Part shown: piece after piece, positions 45,061 to 53,468 of the stretch | How the letters are laid out: each line of letters begins with the position of its first letter | Position numbering within the stretch: position 1 is the stretch's first letter | NCBI GenBank assembly: GCA_017463985.1 | Contig: JAFUEH010000037.1 | Span: 1-64,000 of the forward strand | Reading direction: 5' to 3' | Length of the DNA stretch: 64,000 nucleotides | DNA from: Eubacterium sp. | Lineage (GTDB): Bacteria > Bacillota > Clostridia > Oscillospirales > Acutalibacteraceae | Program-made: the position numbers and the translations under genes | The notes under the pieces: model-generated | What the model saw: the letters and a program-made list of their open reading frames with translations, nothing else | What the model was told of the DNA's origin: nothing | Databases searched by the model: none

Positions 45061-46194
45061 ATGAAATTTACAGTAATAAAAAAAGAAGGCTTTGCACGCA
45101 GAGCCGTATTTGAAACCGTACACGGCACTGTCCAGACGCCGTGCTTTATGAACGTAGCTACCGCGGCCGCGATCAAGGGCGGTTTGTCTACACGGGATCT
45201 GGAGGACGTTGGTGCGCAGATTATGCTGTGCAATACTTACCATCTTCACGTGCGACCCGGCGATCAGATTGTTTACGAAATGGGCGGCTTACACCGCTTT
45301 ACGAACTGGGACAGGCCGATCTTAACGGATTCCGGCGGCTTTCAGGTGTTCTCGCTCGCCAAGCTGAACAAAATCAAGGAGGAGGGCGTAACCTTCCATT
45401 CTCATGTAGACGGCAGGGAGATCTTCATGGGACCGGAGGAAAGTATGCAAATTCAGTCACATCTGGCGTCGACGATCGCCATGGCGTTTGACGAGTGTGT
45501 AGAAAATCCGGCTACCTACCGTTATGCCAAGGAATCCTGCGAGCGCACACTGCGCTGGCTGGAACGCTGTAAAGCAAAGATGGAACGGCTCAATGCCTTG
45601 CCGGAGACGATTAACCGCGATCAGCTCTTATTCGGTATCAATCAGGGTTGCACCTTTGACGATCTGCGCATTGAACACTTTAAGGAGATCGCCAAGCTTG
45701 ACCTCGACGGTTATGCGATCGGCGGCCTCGCCGTCGGTGAACCGAAGGAGGATATGTACCGCATCATTAGCGCCGTTGAACCTTATGCGCCTGAAAATAA
45801 GCCACGGTACCTGATGGGTGTTGGTACGCCAGGGAACATATTAGAGGGCGTGAGCAGGGGAGTAGACCTGTTTGATTGCGTGATGCCGTCACGCAACGCG
45901 CGTCACGGCCAGCTTTTCACAAAGCAGGGTATCATCAATATCAATAACGCCAAATATCAGCTCGACGAACACCCGATTGACGACGCCTGCACCTGTTCCA
46001 CCTGCCGGAATTATTCGCGCGGCTATTTGCGCCATCTGTTTAAAGCGAACGAGATGCTGGCAATGCGCTTGGCTGTCATTCATAATCTCCATTTTTATAA
46101 TCATTTAATGGAAGAAATCAGAGAAAATCTTGAAAACGGCAGCTTTACGGATTATAAGAATGAATATGTCGATCGGCTGGATACAAGAATTTAA
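45061..46194 (+). CDS. tgt: Queuine/preQ1 tRNA-ribosyltransferase
   Basis: A 377-residue TIM-barrel enzyme. It has the conserved VQTPCFMNVATAAAIKGG start, LTDSGGFQVFSLA with the substrate Asp, and the nucleophile Asp in DLFDCVMPSRNARHG. The C-terminal zinc site is CTCSTC with a later His. It exchanges guanine-34 for preQ1 in tRNAs with GUN anticodons, the step before QueA. AAGGAATAACC precedes the ATG. Confidence 0.97.
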   Translation: MKFTVIKKEGFARRAVFETVHGTVQTPCFMNVATAAAIKGGLSTRDLEDVGAQIMLCNTYHLHVRPGDQIVYEMGGLHRFTNWDRPILTDSGGFQVFSLAKLNKIKEEGVTFHSHVDGREIFMGPEESMQIQSHLASTIAMAFDECVENPATYRYAKESCERTLRWLERCKAKMERLNALPETINRDQLLFGINQGCTFDDLRIEHFKEIAKLDLDGYAIGGLAVGEPKEDMYRIISAVEPYAPENKPRYLMGVGTPGNILEGVSRGVDLFDCVMPSRNARHGQLFTKQGIININNAKYQLDEHPIDDACTCSTCRNYSRGYLRHLFKANEMLAMRLAVIHNLHFYNHLMEEIRENLENGSFTDYKNEYVDRLDTRI

Positions 46195-46202
46195 AATAAT
46201 TC

Positions 46203-46231
46203 TTGCAAAACGCGCGCTAATCATATATAAT
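46203..46231 (+). promoter_or_regulatory. Promoter of yajC
   Basis: TTGCAA (46203-46208), 17-nt spacer, TATAAT (46226-46231). Confidence 0.65.
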
Positions 46232-46266
46232 CTAATATGTTATTTAATATTTAGGAGGAATTCAAC

Positions 46267-46731
46267 ATGAATGTTCTTGCAATAACGTTATTTCAATCAC
46301 TTACCGGCGGTTCTTCAAGCGCTTCCGGCACCGGCAGCCCGTATTCATCCATTATTTTAATGGTAGCCTTGGTGGCTGTCATGTATTTCCTGATGATCCG
46401 TCCGCAGAGAAAGCGTCAGAAGGAGGAGCAGGAAATGCGTTCTTCCATCGAGATCGGTGACGAGATCATTACGATCGGCGGTATTGTCGGCAAGGTCGTT
46501 AAGATCCGCGAAGAGGATATCGTGATCGAAACCGGTACGGACAGAGTGAAGATGAGATTACAGCGCTGGGCTGTGAATACGAATGTCACGAAGACGGAAC
46601 AGCACCGCAAGGAGGTGGAGGCTGCTCGCGCCGCTGCCAAGGATAAGAAAGAAAAGAAAAACGCAAAAGAGGATAAGATCACTGATAAATCCGATACTGC
46701 TAAGGAAGCAGAGAAGAAAATCGAGGAATAA
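46267..46731 (+). CDS. yajC: Preprotein translocase subunit YajC
   Basis: A 154-residue protein with one transmembrane helix (SIILMVALVAVMYFLMIRPQRKRQKEEQEM) followed by the YajC beta domain (IEIGDEIITIGGIVGKVVKI). The tail is a long Lys/Glu/Ala-rich stretch, longer than in most YajC. YajC binds SecDF beside the Sec channel. AGGAGG precedes the ATG. Its place after tgt is common in bacteria. Confidence 0.93.
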   Translation: MNVLAITLFQSLTGGSSSASGTGSPYSSIILMVALVAVMYFLMIRPQRKRQKEEQEMRSSIEIGDEIITIGGIVGKVVKIREEDIVIETGTDRVKMRLQRWAVNTNVTKTEQHRKEVEAARAAAKDKKEKKNAKEDKITDKSDTAKEAEKKIEE

Positions 46732-46748
46732 TCCGTTCTAAGCAGTCG

Positions 46749-46790
46749 CTCCCTTGAATATTCTTAAATGAATGTTCAAGGGAGTTTTTG
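46749..46790 (+). terminator. yajC terminator, with the next gene's ribosome site in its stem
   Basis: 15-bp stem 46749-46763 with 46770-46784 (one G-T pair), then TTTTTG. The AAGGGAG in the right arm (46778-46784) is correctly spaced from the ATG at 46793. Confidence 0.8.
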
Positions 46791-46792
46791 TT

Positions 46793-47194
46793 ATGAAAAA
46801 AATCGCAACTGAAAAAATCAACCGACTGGTCGCCGTGTCTGTCGTCAAAACACTGTTGATCTCTATTGCGGCCGTACTGCTTTACAGCTTTATCGCCTCA
46901 GAAATCATTTACCGCTTTGATCTGTCGCTCGACAATGCCAATATTTTTTCTTTATTTACGGTGGCACTTTCTGCGCTGACAATCTCCTTTTTTTCTTGCT
47001 ATAAGCTGAAAAACAACGGGCTGCTGCTCGGGCTACTCAGCGAAATACCGTTACTGTTTTACAGCCTGATCAACGTGATCTTCAACGGCTGCGATATCAT
47101 CTATTTTCTGATAAAGCTGGCGATCATGCTGTTTGCCGGCGGACTGGGCGGTCTGCTTGCTGTAAAACGCGGAAAGCGCTTTAAGCTGTCATGA
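46793..47194 (+). CDS. TIGR04086-like membrane protein
   Basis: A 133-residue protein with four predicted transmembrane helices and a glycine-rich last helix (FAGGLGGLLAVKRGKRF). Small four-helix proteins of the TIGR04086 group often follow yajC in Clostridia; function is unknown. Its ribosome site lies in the yajC terminator stem, so read-through transcripts may be translated poorly. It overlaps the next gene by 4 bp. Confidence 0.7.
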   Translation: MKKIATEKINRLVAVSVVKTLLISIAAVLLYSFIASEIIYRFDLSLDNANIFSLFTVALSALTISFFSCYKLKNNGLLLGLLSEIPLLFYSLINVIFNGCDIIYFLIKLAIMLFAGGLGGLLAVKRGKRFKLS

Positions 47195-47805
47195 AGCGTC
47201 CGCCGTTACCGCAGCCGCTTTCAGGTGCGTCGCTGTACCGGCTGCTGACTGAAAACCGTGCGTATGCTTTCTCCGTTTTATGCTATCTTGCCGGACTGCT
47301 GCTCGGGAGCTTTCTGTATGCCGATTCCGCGACGGCCTGCGCCTTATTTCAGCGCTGCTTAGCTGTTGAATACGCCGCCTTTCCGCTCCTGCTCATCAGT
47401 AGGCTGACAGTTTATCTGTTCGCTTTTCTGCTGACGGTGCTGATGGGCTTCTGCTTATTCGGCTTTCCGTTCATGAGCCTGGTGCCGCTATGCCTCGGCG
47501 CAGAAGCCGCTATGACAATGGCATATTATTATATTGAATACGGGTGGCGCGGTTTTGGCTATACCTTGCTGGCCGTTGCGCCGGAGGTCGCTGCGCTTGC
47601 TACAGTGCTGCTTTATACCGCCGTTAACGGTGCCGCGCTCAGTAAAAGTATTTATGACGGGACGTTAAAAAAATCAGATACCGCGTCAGGACTGAACCTG
47701 AAAGGGTATCTGATCAAAAATCTGTTGTACTGTTTTTTAGTAGCGCTGCTAGCGCTCGTCAACACAGGCGTCGACTGTCTTTTGAAGCAGCTTATTCATT
47801 TTTAA
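47191..47805 (+). CDS. SpoIIM-like membrane protein
   Basis: A 204-residue protein with five predicted transmembrane helices, including LCYLAGLLLGSFLYAD at the N-terminus. The size and layout fit the stage II sporulation protein M family, which acts with SpoIID and SpoIIP in engulfment. The location beside a Xer-type recombinase also matches some Bacillus and Clostridia genomes. Sequence match is limited, so the name is tentative. Its 3' end overlaps the convergent recombinase gene by 14 bp. Confidence 0.5.
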   Translation: MKRPPLPQPLSGASLYRLLTENRAYAFSVLCYLAGLLLGSFLYADSATACALFQRCLAVEYAAFPLLLISRLTVYLFAFLLTVLMGFCLFGFPFMSLVPLCLGAEAAMTMAYYYIEYGWRGFGYTLLAVAPEVAALATVLLYTAVNGAALSKSIYDGTLKKSDTASGLNLKGYLIKNLLYCFLVALLALVNTGVDCLLKQLIHF

Positions 47806-48775
47806 AGCTCGATTTTTCAGCGGAAAGCGGATTGGCGTCGATCGCGCGCTTTGTTGCGTCGGAACTGATATGCGTGTATATTTCCGTTGTGCCGAGGTTT
47901 TCGTGGCCTAAAATTTCCTTCAAAAGCAGCACATCGACGTTGCCGTGCTGATACATCAGCGTAGCCGCTGTGTGACGCAGCTTATGTACGGAAAGGCCTC
48001 TGCCACCGAGTCCGGCCTTCTCAAGGTATTTATTAACGGTTATTTCTACCATACGCGGACTGATCCGCTGATTACGTGAGCTTAAAAACAGCGCATGGTC
48101 CTTCACACCGTCGTTTGGGCGTACCTTCATCCAATCTGTCAGCGCGTCAATACACGCCTGATTCAGATAGACAGTGCGCTCCTTATTGCCTTTACCGGTG
48201 ATCACGAGCGTGCCGTCAGAGCGAATATCGTTATAATCGATAGAAACAAGCTCTGACAGTCTCATACCGCAGTTGAGAAACAGCGTGATCATCGCATAAT
48301 CCCGTTCGCGGAACTTGCCGTCGATCACGGACAGGAGCCGCTGTGACTCCTCGAGCGTCAAGTATTTTGGTAATGACTTTTTGATCTTCGGCGTATCGAG
48401 ATTTTTCATCGGATTACTTTCCAAAAGGCCTAAATTATCCGTCAGATAAGCAAAGAAACGCCGAATTGCCACGACCTTACGGGCACGACTCGCCTCGCTG
48501 TTTTTACGCTCATTACGGCAATAGATCAAAAATTGATAGGCATCGTTCAGCGTAATCGAACGAATGATCTGAATATCTATGCCGGTGAGGTCGATGTCAC
48601 TGTCGTCTACATCAGCAGGGGACAAGCCCTTCGCTTTCGCAATATAGCGAAAAAATGTGCGCAGATCGCCGGCATATTCGAGCACCGACAGTTCACTGTG
48701 TCCTTTGATAGCTTCAATATAAATTAAGTAATCCTGCACCAACGGCGGCAGACGGTAAAAATCTTCTCTTTTCAT
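47792..48775 (-). CDS. Xer-type tyrosine recombinase
   Basis: A 327-residue recombinase. The SAM-like N-terminal domain starts LPPLVQDYLIYIEAIKGHSELSVLEYAGDLRTFF, reminiscent of the single-recombinase XerS type. Catalytic residues are Arg in NCGMRLSEL, Lys in GKGNKERTV, HKLRH, the second His in GHENLGTTEIYTH and Tyr in that same segment. Such enzymes resolve chromosome dimers at dif. A 28-bp dif-like site lies 540 bp upstream. ATG 48775 is preferred; a TTG at 48799 overlaps a half-site copy. Confidence 0.9.
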   Translation of the reverse strand: MKREDFYRLPPLVQDYLIYIEAIKGHSELSVLEYAGDLRTFFRYIAKAKGLSPADVDDSDIDLTGIDIQIIRSITLNDAYQFLIYCRNERKNSEASRARKVVAIRRFFAYLTDNLGLLESNPMKNLDTPKIKKSLPKYLTLEESQRLLSVIDGKFRERDYAMITLFLNCGMRLSELVSIDYNDIRSDGTLVITGKGNKERTVYLNQACIDALTDWMKVRPNDGVKDHALFLSSRNQRISPRMVEITVNKYLEKAGLGGRGLSVHKLRHTAATLMYQHGNVDVLLLKEILGHENLGTTEIYTHISSDATKRAIDANPLSAEKSSFKNE

Positions 48776-48790
48776 GAAATCATCCCTGTA

Positions 48791-48801
48791 ATTTCGCAAA
48801 A
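48791..48801. promoter_or_regulatory. Half-site copy upstream of the recombinase gene
   Basis: ATTTCGCAAAA, identical to the left arm of the dif-like site at 49316-49326. It lies 16 bp upstream of the recombinase ATG and may let the recombinase bind its own promoter. Confidence 0.45.
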
Positions 48802-49315
48802 CTTTTGTAATACACTTCTATCATAGCAAAGGGGAGATCAATATGCAAGTAAAATTCACACATTTATCGTAAAAAAACAAATCAGATCAATCAAAAGAGT
48901 ATTAGCGATCGAAAGACAAACAACAGTCAATGATAATAAGAAAACGCTGAAGGATCGTCGCTGATCAGCCGTTCAGCGTAATCAAATAATCCAATAAAAT
49001 ATTGAAGTTACGTACAGTCAGTTCCTAAATAACAGACAATAGCAAATTCAAAATTAAAGAATGGTTCGCTGAAAATGAATAGAAATGATTAATAGATAAC
49101 TATTATTAGTACCGTCAACACAATAGGCTACATTCAGCCAATTGTCAGAAAAGTTATCATAAACAATTTGAAGATAATGATAGAATAATATGCAACGCCA
49201 TAAAATAATTGATCAATAAGCTAAACGGAGACATAACCGTCAATCCCATTATCAACTGTTACTTCGTCCGTTGAATCGCCCTGATCGCCTATTTTACCGA
49301 AAATCACTCCCCTCT

Positions 49316-49343
49316 ATTTCGCAAAATATTAATTTTGCGAAAT
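49316..49343. other. Candidate dif (Xer recombination) site
   Basis: 28 bp made of ATTTCGCAAAA, TATTAA and TTTTGCGAAAT: perfect 11-bp inverted arms with a 6-bp centre, the exact architecture of bacterial dif. The right arm agrees with the Escherichia coli XerD arm at 8 of 11 positions. It is next to a Xer-type gene and at a switch in coding orientation. Confidence 0.6.
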
Positions 49344-49356
49344 TATGGAATTTTTT

Positions 49357-49380
49357 GGAGGTACACAAAATTGTACCTCC
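49357..49380 (-). terminator. Hairpin after the HAD gene
   Basis: GGAGGTACA (49357-49365) pairs perfectly with TGTACCTCC (49372-49380), loop CAAAAT. No T-run on the minus strand, so it is a weak terminator or a 3' stabilising stem. Confidence 0.45.
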
Positions 49381-49383
49381 CCA

Positions 49384-50046
49384 TCAGGAGAGGTACTGAT
49401 CGATTGCATATAAGGAGTCGATTTGACGGTGAAAGTGCCGGATGGATTTATTCCGTCGGTTGATCTGCACAGCCATCAGGCCTGCGCGTTCTGCGGCGAC
49501 ACAGTCGTTTTCGCAGGAATCACCGAGCATGAGAATTTCCTCCGGCAAAGCGTTCAATTCTGCGATAACATAATCGTAAACCGCCCGGTCGGGTTTACCG
49601 ACGCCCAGCTCTGAGGAAATAAATAGCTTTTCAAATAAACTACCGACGGCACAAGCTTCGATCTTTTGGCGTTGAACGGCAGGTCCGTTCGTCAACACAT
49701 ATAGCGGGTATCCTCTCTTTTGCAGGCTCGTCAACACCGGCACAACGTCGTCAAAGAGCTTGGCGCAGCTCACCGTGTCCAGATAGATCTCGTTATAACG
49801 AGCCGCTTCGGTGGTTGTGATACCGTGGTGCGTAAAGCGCATCAGCCGATACTCCGTGACCGTTAACTCACGGTTTACATACCGTGCAAACAGCGGCTCA
49901 AAGATCGCTTCATAATGTTCCCAATAGTCTGCTGTGTCGATCCCTTGCGCCTCTAAATAAGGCGTGATTTTTTCTTTTGCCTGTGCCTTTATCCCCTGAA
50001 AATCAGAAAGTGTGTCGTCAAAATCAAAGATAATATACTTTATCAT
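49384..50046 (-). CDS. HAD-family hydrolase (YjjG-like)
   Basis: A 220-residue HAD phosphatase. Motif I is FDFDDTLSDF, motif II LTNGPAVQRQ, motif III Lys in the KPDRAVYDYV segment and motif IV MLGDSCENDC. The helical cap and length fit the YjjG-type pyrimidine nucleotidase group, although the substrate is not readable. Upstream gene ends 9 nt away, so it is in the radA operon. Confidence 0.85.
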   Translation of the reverse strand: MIKYIIFDFDDTLSDFQGIKAQAKEKITPYLEAQGIDTADYWEHYEAIFEPLFARYVNRELTVTEYRLMRFTHHGITTTEAARYNEIYLDTVSCAKLFDDVVPVLTSLQKRGYPLYVLTNGPAVQRQKIEACAVGSLFEKLFISSELGVGKPDRAVYDYVIAELNALPEEILMLGDSCENDCVAAERAGLMAVQINRRNKSIRHFHRQIDSLYAIDQYLS

Positions 50047-50055
50047 CTGATACGT

Positions 50056-50244
50056 CTAGTTACTTTCGCTATCAACTTCGATATAGTCGTCTACGTCGAT
50101 GCTGTTTTCCTTTTCTTGCCGCAGATACGCCGCCTGTTTTTGCTCCTCAGCAAGGCGTTCTTCCCGTTTCGCATTGATTTTTTGCTGTCTGACCGCAACA
50201 ACAATGATCGCGATCACGAGGACTAAAACAATAATATAAGCCAT
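50056..50244 (-). CDS. Small single-pass membrane protein
   Basis: A 62-residue protein with one N-terminal helix (MAYIIVLVLVIAIIVVAV) and a charged, coiled-coil-prone cytoplasmic tail rich in Lys, Glu and Gln. AAAGGAG precedes the ATG at 50244. It lies between radA and the HAD gene. Family unknown. Confidence 0.6.
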   Translation of the reverse strand: MAYIIVLVLVIAIIVVAVRQQKINAKREERLAEEQKQAAYLRQEKENSIDVDDYIEVDSESN

Positions 50245-50257
50245 AGTTGATCTCCTT

Positions 50258-51634
50258 TCAGCGCGTCTGACTGATCGCTTCAAAGGCAGCGCGGATGGTC
50301 CTGACGGGTACGATATCTACATCCAGCTTGACCGCTTTAGAAAGCGATTTATAATTATGAAACGGAATAATACATTTATCAAAACCAAGGCGTTTTGCTT
50401 CGTTGATGCGTTGCTCACAGTTATTGACGGCGCGGATCTCCCCTGCAAGACCGATCTCACCGAACGCTAGCGTGTGCTCATCCAGCACTGCGTCCTTGAG
50501 CGAGGACACGAGCGCCATCGCCACACTCAGGTCTGCCGCAGGCTCGTCCAGCTTCAAGCCGCCGACGATATTCAAGTAGATGTCCATGCCGTTGAAGAAA
50601 TAACCGGCGCGCTTTTCTAATACCGCTACGATCATATTCATGCGATTGTAATCAAAGCCGTTGCACATTCTGCGCGGTGTGCCAAAGCCGGAGGCGGTCA
50701 CCAAGCCCTGTACCTCGGCTAAGATCGGGCGTGAGCCTTCCATTGTGCACGCCACGCACGTACCGCTGGTGTTTTTAGGACGACCGGAAAGCATCAGCAG
50801 CGACGGGTTCTCCACCTCTTGCAGACCGAGCTGCGTCATTTCAAATACGCCGATCTCGTTCGTTGACCCAAAGCGGTTTTTAGCACTGCGCAGGATGCGG
50901 TAAGAATAGTTGCGCTCGCCTTCAAAATATAGTACGGTATCAACGATATGCTCCAGCACTTTCGGACCGGCAATACCGCCATCCTTGTTTACGTGACCGA
51001 CAATAAAGATCGGAATCCCCATGCTTTTCGCCAGGTGCATAAAGACGTTAGTGCATTCACGCACCTGCGTAATGCTGCCGGCAGTGGATGACAGCTCGTC
51101 GATCACCATGGTCTGGATGGAATCGATGATGACCAGCGCCGGTTTTTCTGCTTTGACAGTTTCAACGATCGTCGCAACATCTGTCTGTGCAAGAATATAA
51201 AGATTTTCCGTATTGACCTGCAGTCTGTCGGCGCGCAGCTTGATCTGCCTGGCCGATTCCTCGCCGCTGATATACAGCAGCTTGCTGTCGCCGCCGAGCT
51301 TTTGACAGATCTGGAGCAGGATCGTGGACTTACCGATACCCGGGTCGCCGCTCAGTAATATCAGGCTCCCCTCCACGATACCGCCGCCGAGTACACGGTC
51401 AAATTCCTTGACGCCGGTATGAATCCGCGCCTCCACCGTGCTATCGATTTCTTTAAGCTGCTGCACCTTCGGCACGCTGATACGGCTGCTGCCGCTCTTT
51501 TTAACAGACGTCGTGACAGGAGCCGTTTCCTCCATGGTGTTCCACTCGCCGCACTGCGGGCATTTTCCGTACCATTTTGCGCTCTCGTAGCCGCACGCAG
51601 CGCATACAAAAACTGTTTTATTTTTTGTCGCCAT
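50258..51634 (-). CDS. radA: DNA repair protein RadA
   Basis: A 458-residue protein. The N-terminal zinc finger is CAACGYESAKWYGKCPQCGEW. Walker A is GDPGIGKST, followed by the RadA KNRFG motif and the C-terminal Lon-like domain (GGLKLDEPAADLSVAMA). RadA is a DnaB-like branch-migration helicase in recombination. The gene starts directly after cwlD. Confidence 0.97.
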   Translation of the reverse strand: MATKNKTVFVCAACGYESAKWYGKCPQCGEWNTMEETAPVTTSVKKSGSSRISVPKVQQLKEIDSTVEARIHTGVKEFDRVLGGGIVEGSLILLSGDPGIGKSTILLQICQKLGGDSKLLYISGEESARQIKLRADRLQVNTENLYILAQTDVATIVETVKAEKPALVIIDSIQTMVIDELSSTAGSITQVRECTNVFMHLAKSMGIPIFIVGHVNKDGGIAGPKVLEHIVDTVLYFEGERNYSYRILRSAKNRFGSTNEIGVFEMTQLGLQEVENPSLLMLSGRPKNTSGTCVACTMEGSRPILAEVQGLVTASGFGTPRRMCNGFDYNRMNMIVAVLEKRAGYFFNGMDIYLNIVGGLKLDEPAADLSVAMALVSSLKDAVLDEHTLAFGEIGLAGEIRAVNNCEQRINEAKRLGFDKCIIPFHNYKSLSKAVKLDVDIVPVRTIRAAFEAISQTR

Positions 51635-52327
51635 TTAAACTTCCTCACAAATACCCAGTAAGATCACATAAGCAAAGGCCTGCTGATACGACGGCTGCTG
51701 CAGCCTTTCGTTTTCCGCACGGTTGCTCATAAAGCCGCATTCAATCATCACAGACGGTACCGACGCGCGATAAAGGATATAATAGCTATCGTCCGACGCC
51801 TTGTTTTCACGTTCATTATCCGGTTGCAAAAACAGCTTTGTCTGTGAAAGAATACTGTCCGCCAGCTGCTTACTTTCCGCTGTATTGGCGGAATACCAGA
51901 TCTGCGTCCCCCACTCTTTTTCCTGTTCAAAATGGTTTTGGTGAATGGAGATCAGCACCGAGGACGGGATACTGTTCACAAAATCCAGCCGGTTATAAAG
52001 ATCGGAACGCGAACGGTCGCTGTCAGGCGGATAATATTCATAATCGCCGTCACGGATCAGCACAGCATGAATTCCGCACACATTCAGAAAGTCGTACAGA
52101 TCCTTCGCAATGGCCAGGTTGATGTCCTTTTCGGGCGTACCGTCTATACCGACCGTTCCTGCGTCACGGCCGCCGTGTCCGGCGTCGATCACGACGGTAT
52201 AACGGGAGCTTACCTGCCGTGCGCTGACCGGCTTTTCCGCCCTGACAAAGGCGTGCAGTCCCAAGGCAGCGGCCACCGTAAATAAAACAGCCGCCAAAAT
52301 ACAATACGTTCGCTTAATGTAAATCAT
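51635..52327 (-). CDS. cwlD: N-acetylmuramoyl-L-alanine amidase (CwlD-like)
   Basis: A 230-residue Amidase_3 enzyme with an N-terminal membrane anchor (residues 7-27). The zinc ligands are in VIDAGHGGRDAG (His51), the PEKDINLAIA glutamate and ISIHQNHF. The short form with no SPOR or SH3 domain is typical of CwlD, which removes side peptides for the muramic-delta-lactam of spore cortex. It is first in a minus-strand run with radA. Confidence 0.85.
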   Translation of the reverse strand: MIYIKRTYCILAAVLFTVAAALGLHAFVRAEKPVSARQVSSRYTVVIDAGHGGRDAGTVGIDGTPEKDINLAIAKDLYDFLNVCGIHAVLIRDGDYEYYPPDSDRSRSDLYNRLDFVNSIPSSVLISIHQNHFEQEKEWGTQIWYSANTAESKQLADSILSQTKLFLQPDNERENKASDDSYYILYRASVPSVMIECGFMSNRAENERLQQPSYQQAFAYVILLGICEEV

Positions 52328-52391
52328 ACTGAATTATATTATTAACCCTGCCAATATTATAACCTATCCTCAAAAAGTAATCAATATTAAG

Positions 52392-52420
52392 TTGATTTTA
52401 TTTCACGAAAGGGATATAAT
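52392..52420 (+). promoter_or_regulatory. Promoter of the hydroxyacid dehydrogenase
   Basis: TTGATT (52392-52397), 17-nt spacer, TATAAT (52415-52420), then GAGGTGACAGT before the ATG. Confidence 0.65.
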
Positions 52421-52449
52421 CAGTACTATAACAATGCAGAGGTGACAGT

Positions 52450-53403
52450 ATGAAAATCGTAAACCTAGAGGGCTATACAACGAACCCGGGCGATCTTTCC
52501 TGGGAGCAGTTCAAGCAATACGGCGAGCTGGTCGTGTATGACCGCACCAAGCCGGAGGAGATCGTAGAGCGCGCCAAGGACGCCGACGTGCTTTTTATCA
52601 ATAAAAGCATCATTACTGCGGAGCTGCTGGATCAGATGCCGAAGCTGAAATATGTCGGCTTGCAGTCTACCGGCTTTAATGTGATCGACTGTGCGGCGGC
52701 ACGGGAGCGCGGTATCACCGTTTCTAACATTCCTGCCTATTCCACGAATGCGGTAGCCCAGCTGGTGTTTGCGTTTATTTTGCAGATCACTAACAAGGTA
52801 ACGCTGCACTCCGATGCCGTCCATCAAGGTGAATGGACGACCTGTCACGACTTCTGTTTCTGGAAAGCGCCGCTGACGGAGCTGGACGGCAAGGTACTTG
52901 GTATCATCGGCTTTGGCTCGATCGGGCAGCGCGTCAGCCGTATTGCGCAGGCCTTTGGCATGAAGGTGCTGGTTTCGACGCCGCATCCGCAGCCGGAACG
53001 CTATCCGGATGTTGACTTTGTGCCGCTGGACGAGCTGTTTCGTATGAGTGACGTCATCACCTGTCACTGTCCGCTGACGCCGCAGACAGAAAATCTGATC
53101 AACGCTGACGCCATCGCGCTGATGAAGCCGAGCGCGATTTTGATCAACACCTCGCGCGGTCCTGTCGTCGATGATTTGGCGCTTGCGGAGGCGCTGAACG
53201 AAGGAAGGCTGCAGGCAGCCGGCGTGGATGTTTTGCGCACGGAACCGCCGCAGGCAAGCAATCCCCTGCTCCACGCGAAAAACTGCTTTATTACGCCGCA
53301 CATCGCCTGGGCCGGCTATGAAACGCGCGCCCGTTTGCAGCGCATTTTAGAGGAAAATTTAAAAGCCTTCCTCGCCGGTCATCCGCAAAACGTTGTTAAT
53401 TAG
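52450..53403 (+). CDS. D-2-hydroxyacid dehydrogenase
   Basis: A 317-residue NAD-dependent dehydrogenase. The nucleotide fold is GIIGFGSIGQRVSRIAQAFG. The catalytic set is Arg in INTSRGPVVDD, Glu in the TEPP segment and His in PHIAWAG. The sequence looks like glycerate/hydroxypyruvate dehydrogenases, but lactate or other acids cannot be excluded. It stands alone on the plus strand, against the local minus bias, with its own promoter and terminator. Confidence 0.85.
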   Translation: MKIVNLEGYTTNPGDLSWEQFKQYGELVVYDRTKPEEIVERAKDADVLFINKSIITAELLDQMPKLKYVGLQSTGFNVIDCAAARERGITVSNIPAYSTNAVAQLVFAFILQITNKVTLHSDAVHQGEWTTCHDFCFWKAPLTELDGKVLGIIGFGSIGQRVSRIAQAFGMKVLVSTPHPQPERYPDVDFVPLDELFRMSDVITCHCPLTPQTENLINADAIALMKPSAILINTSRGPVVDDLALAEALNEGRLQAAGVDVLRTEPPQASNPLLHAKNCFITPHIAWAGYETRARLQRILEENLKAFLAGHPQNVVN

Positions 53404-53430
53404 TATACAAAAGCAATGTGCTTGTATAAA

Positions 53431-53465
53431 AAAGCCATCCGGATGACGGGTGGCTTTCTCTTTTT
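53431..53465 (+). terminator. Terminator of the hydroxyacid dehydrogenase
   Basis: 10-bp stem 53431-53440 with 53448-53457 (one G-T pair), then TCTCTTTTTC. A second small inverted repeat (53404-53427) precedes it. Confidence 0.75.
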
Positions 53466-53468
53466 CGT

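Larger units (their letters stand above)
48776..49383. other. Intergenic region at the coding-strand switch
   Basis: About 600 bp, AT-rich, with no credible gene on either strand. It holds the half-site, the 28-bp dif-like site and a 9-bp hairpin (49357-49380). The sequence between 48850 and 49300 shows no other structure I could recognise. Confidence 0.7.
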
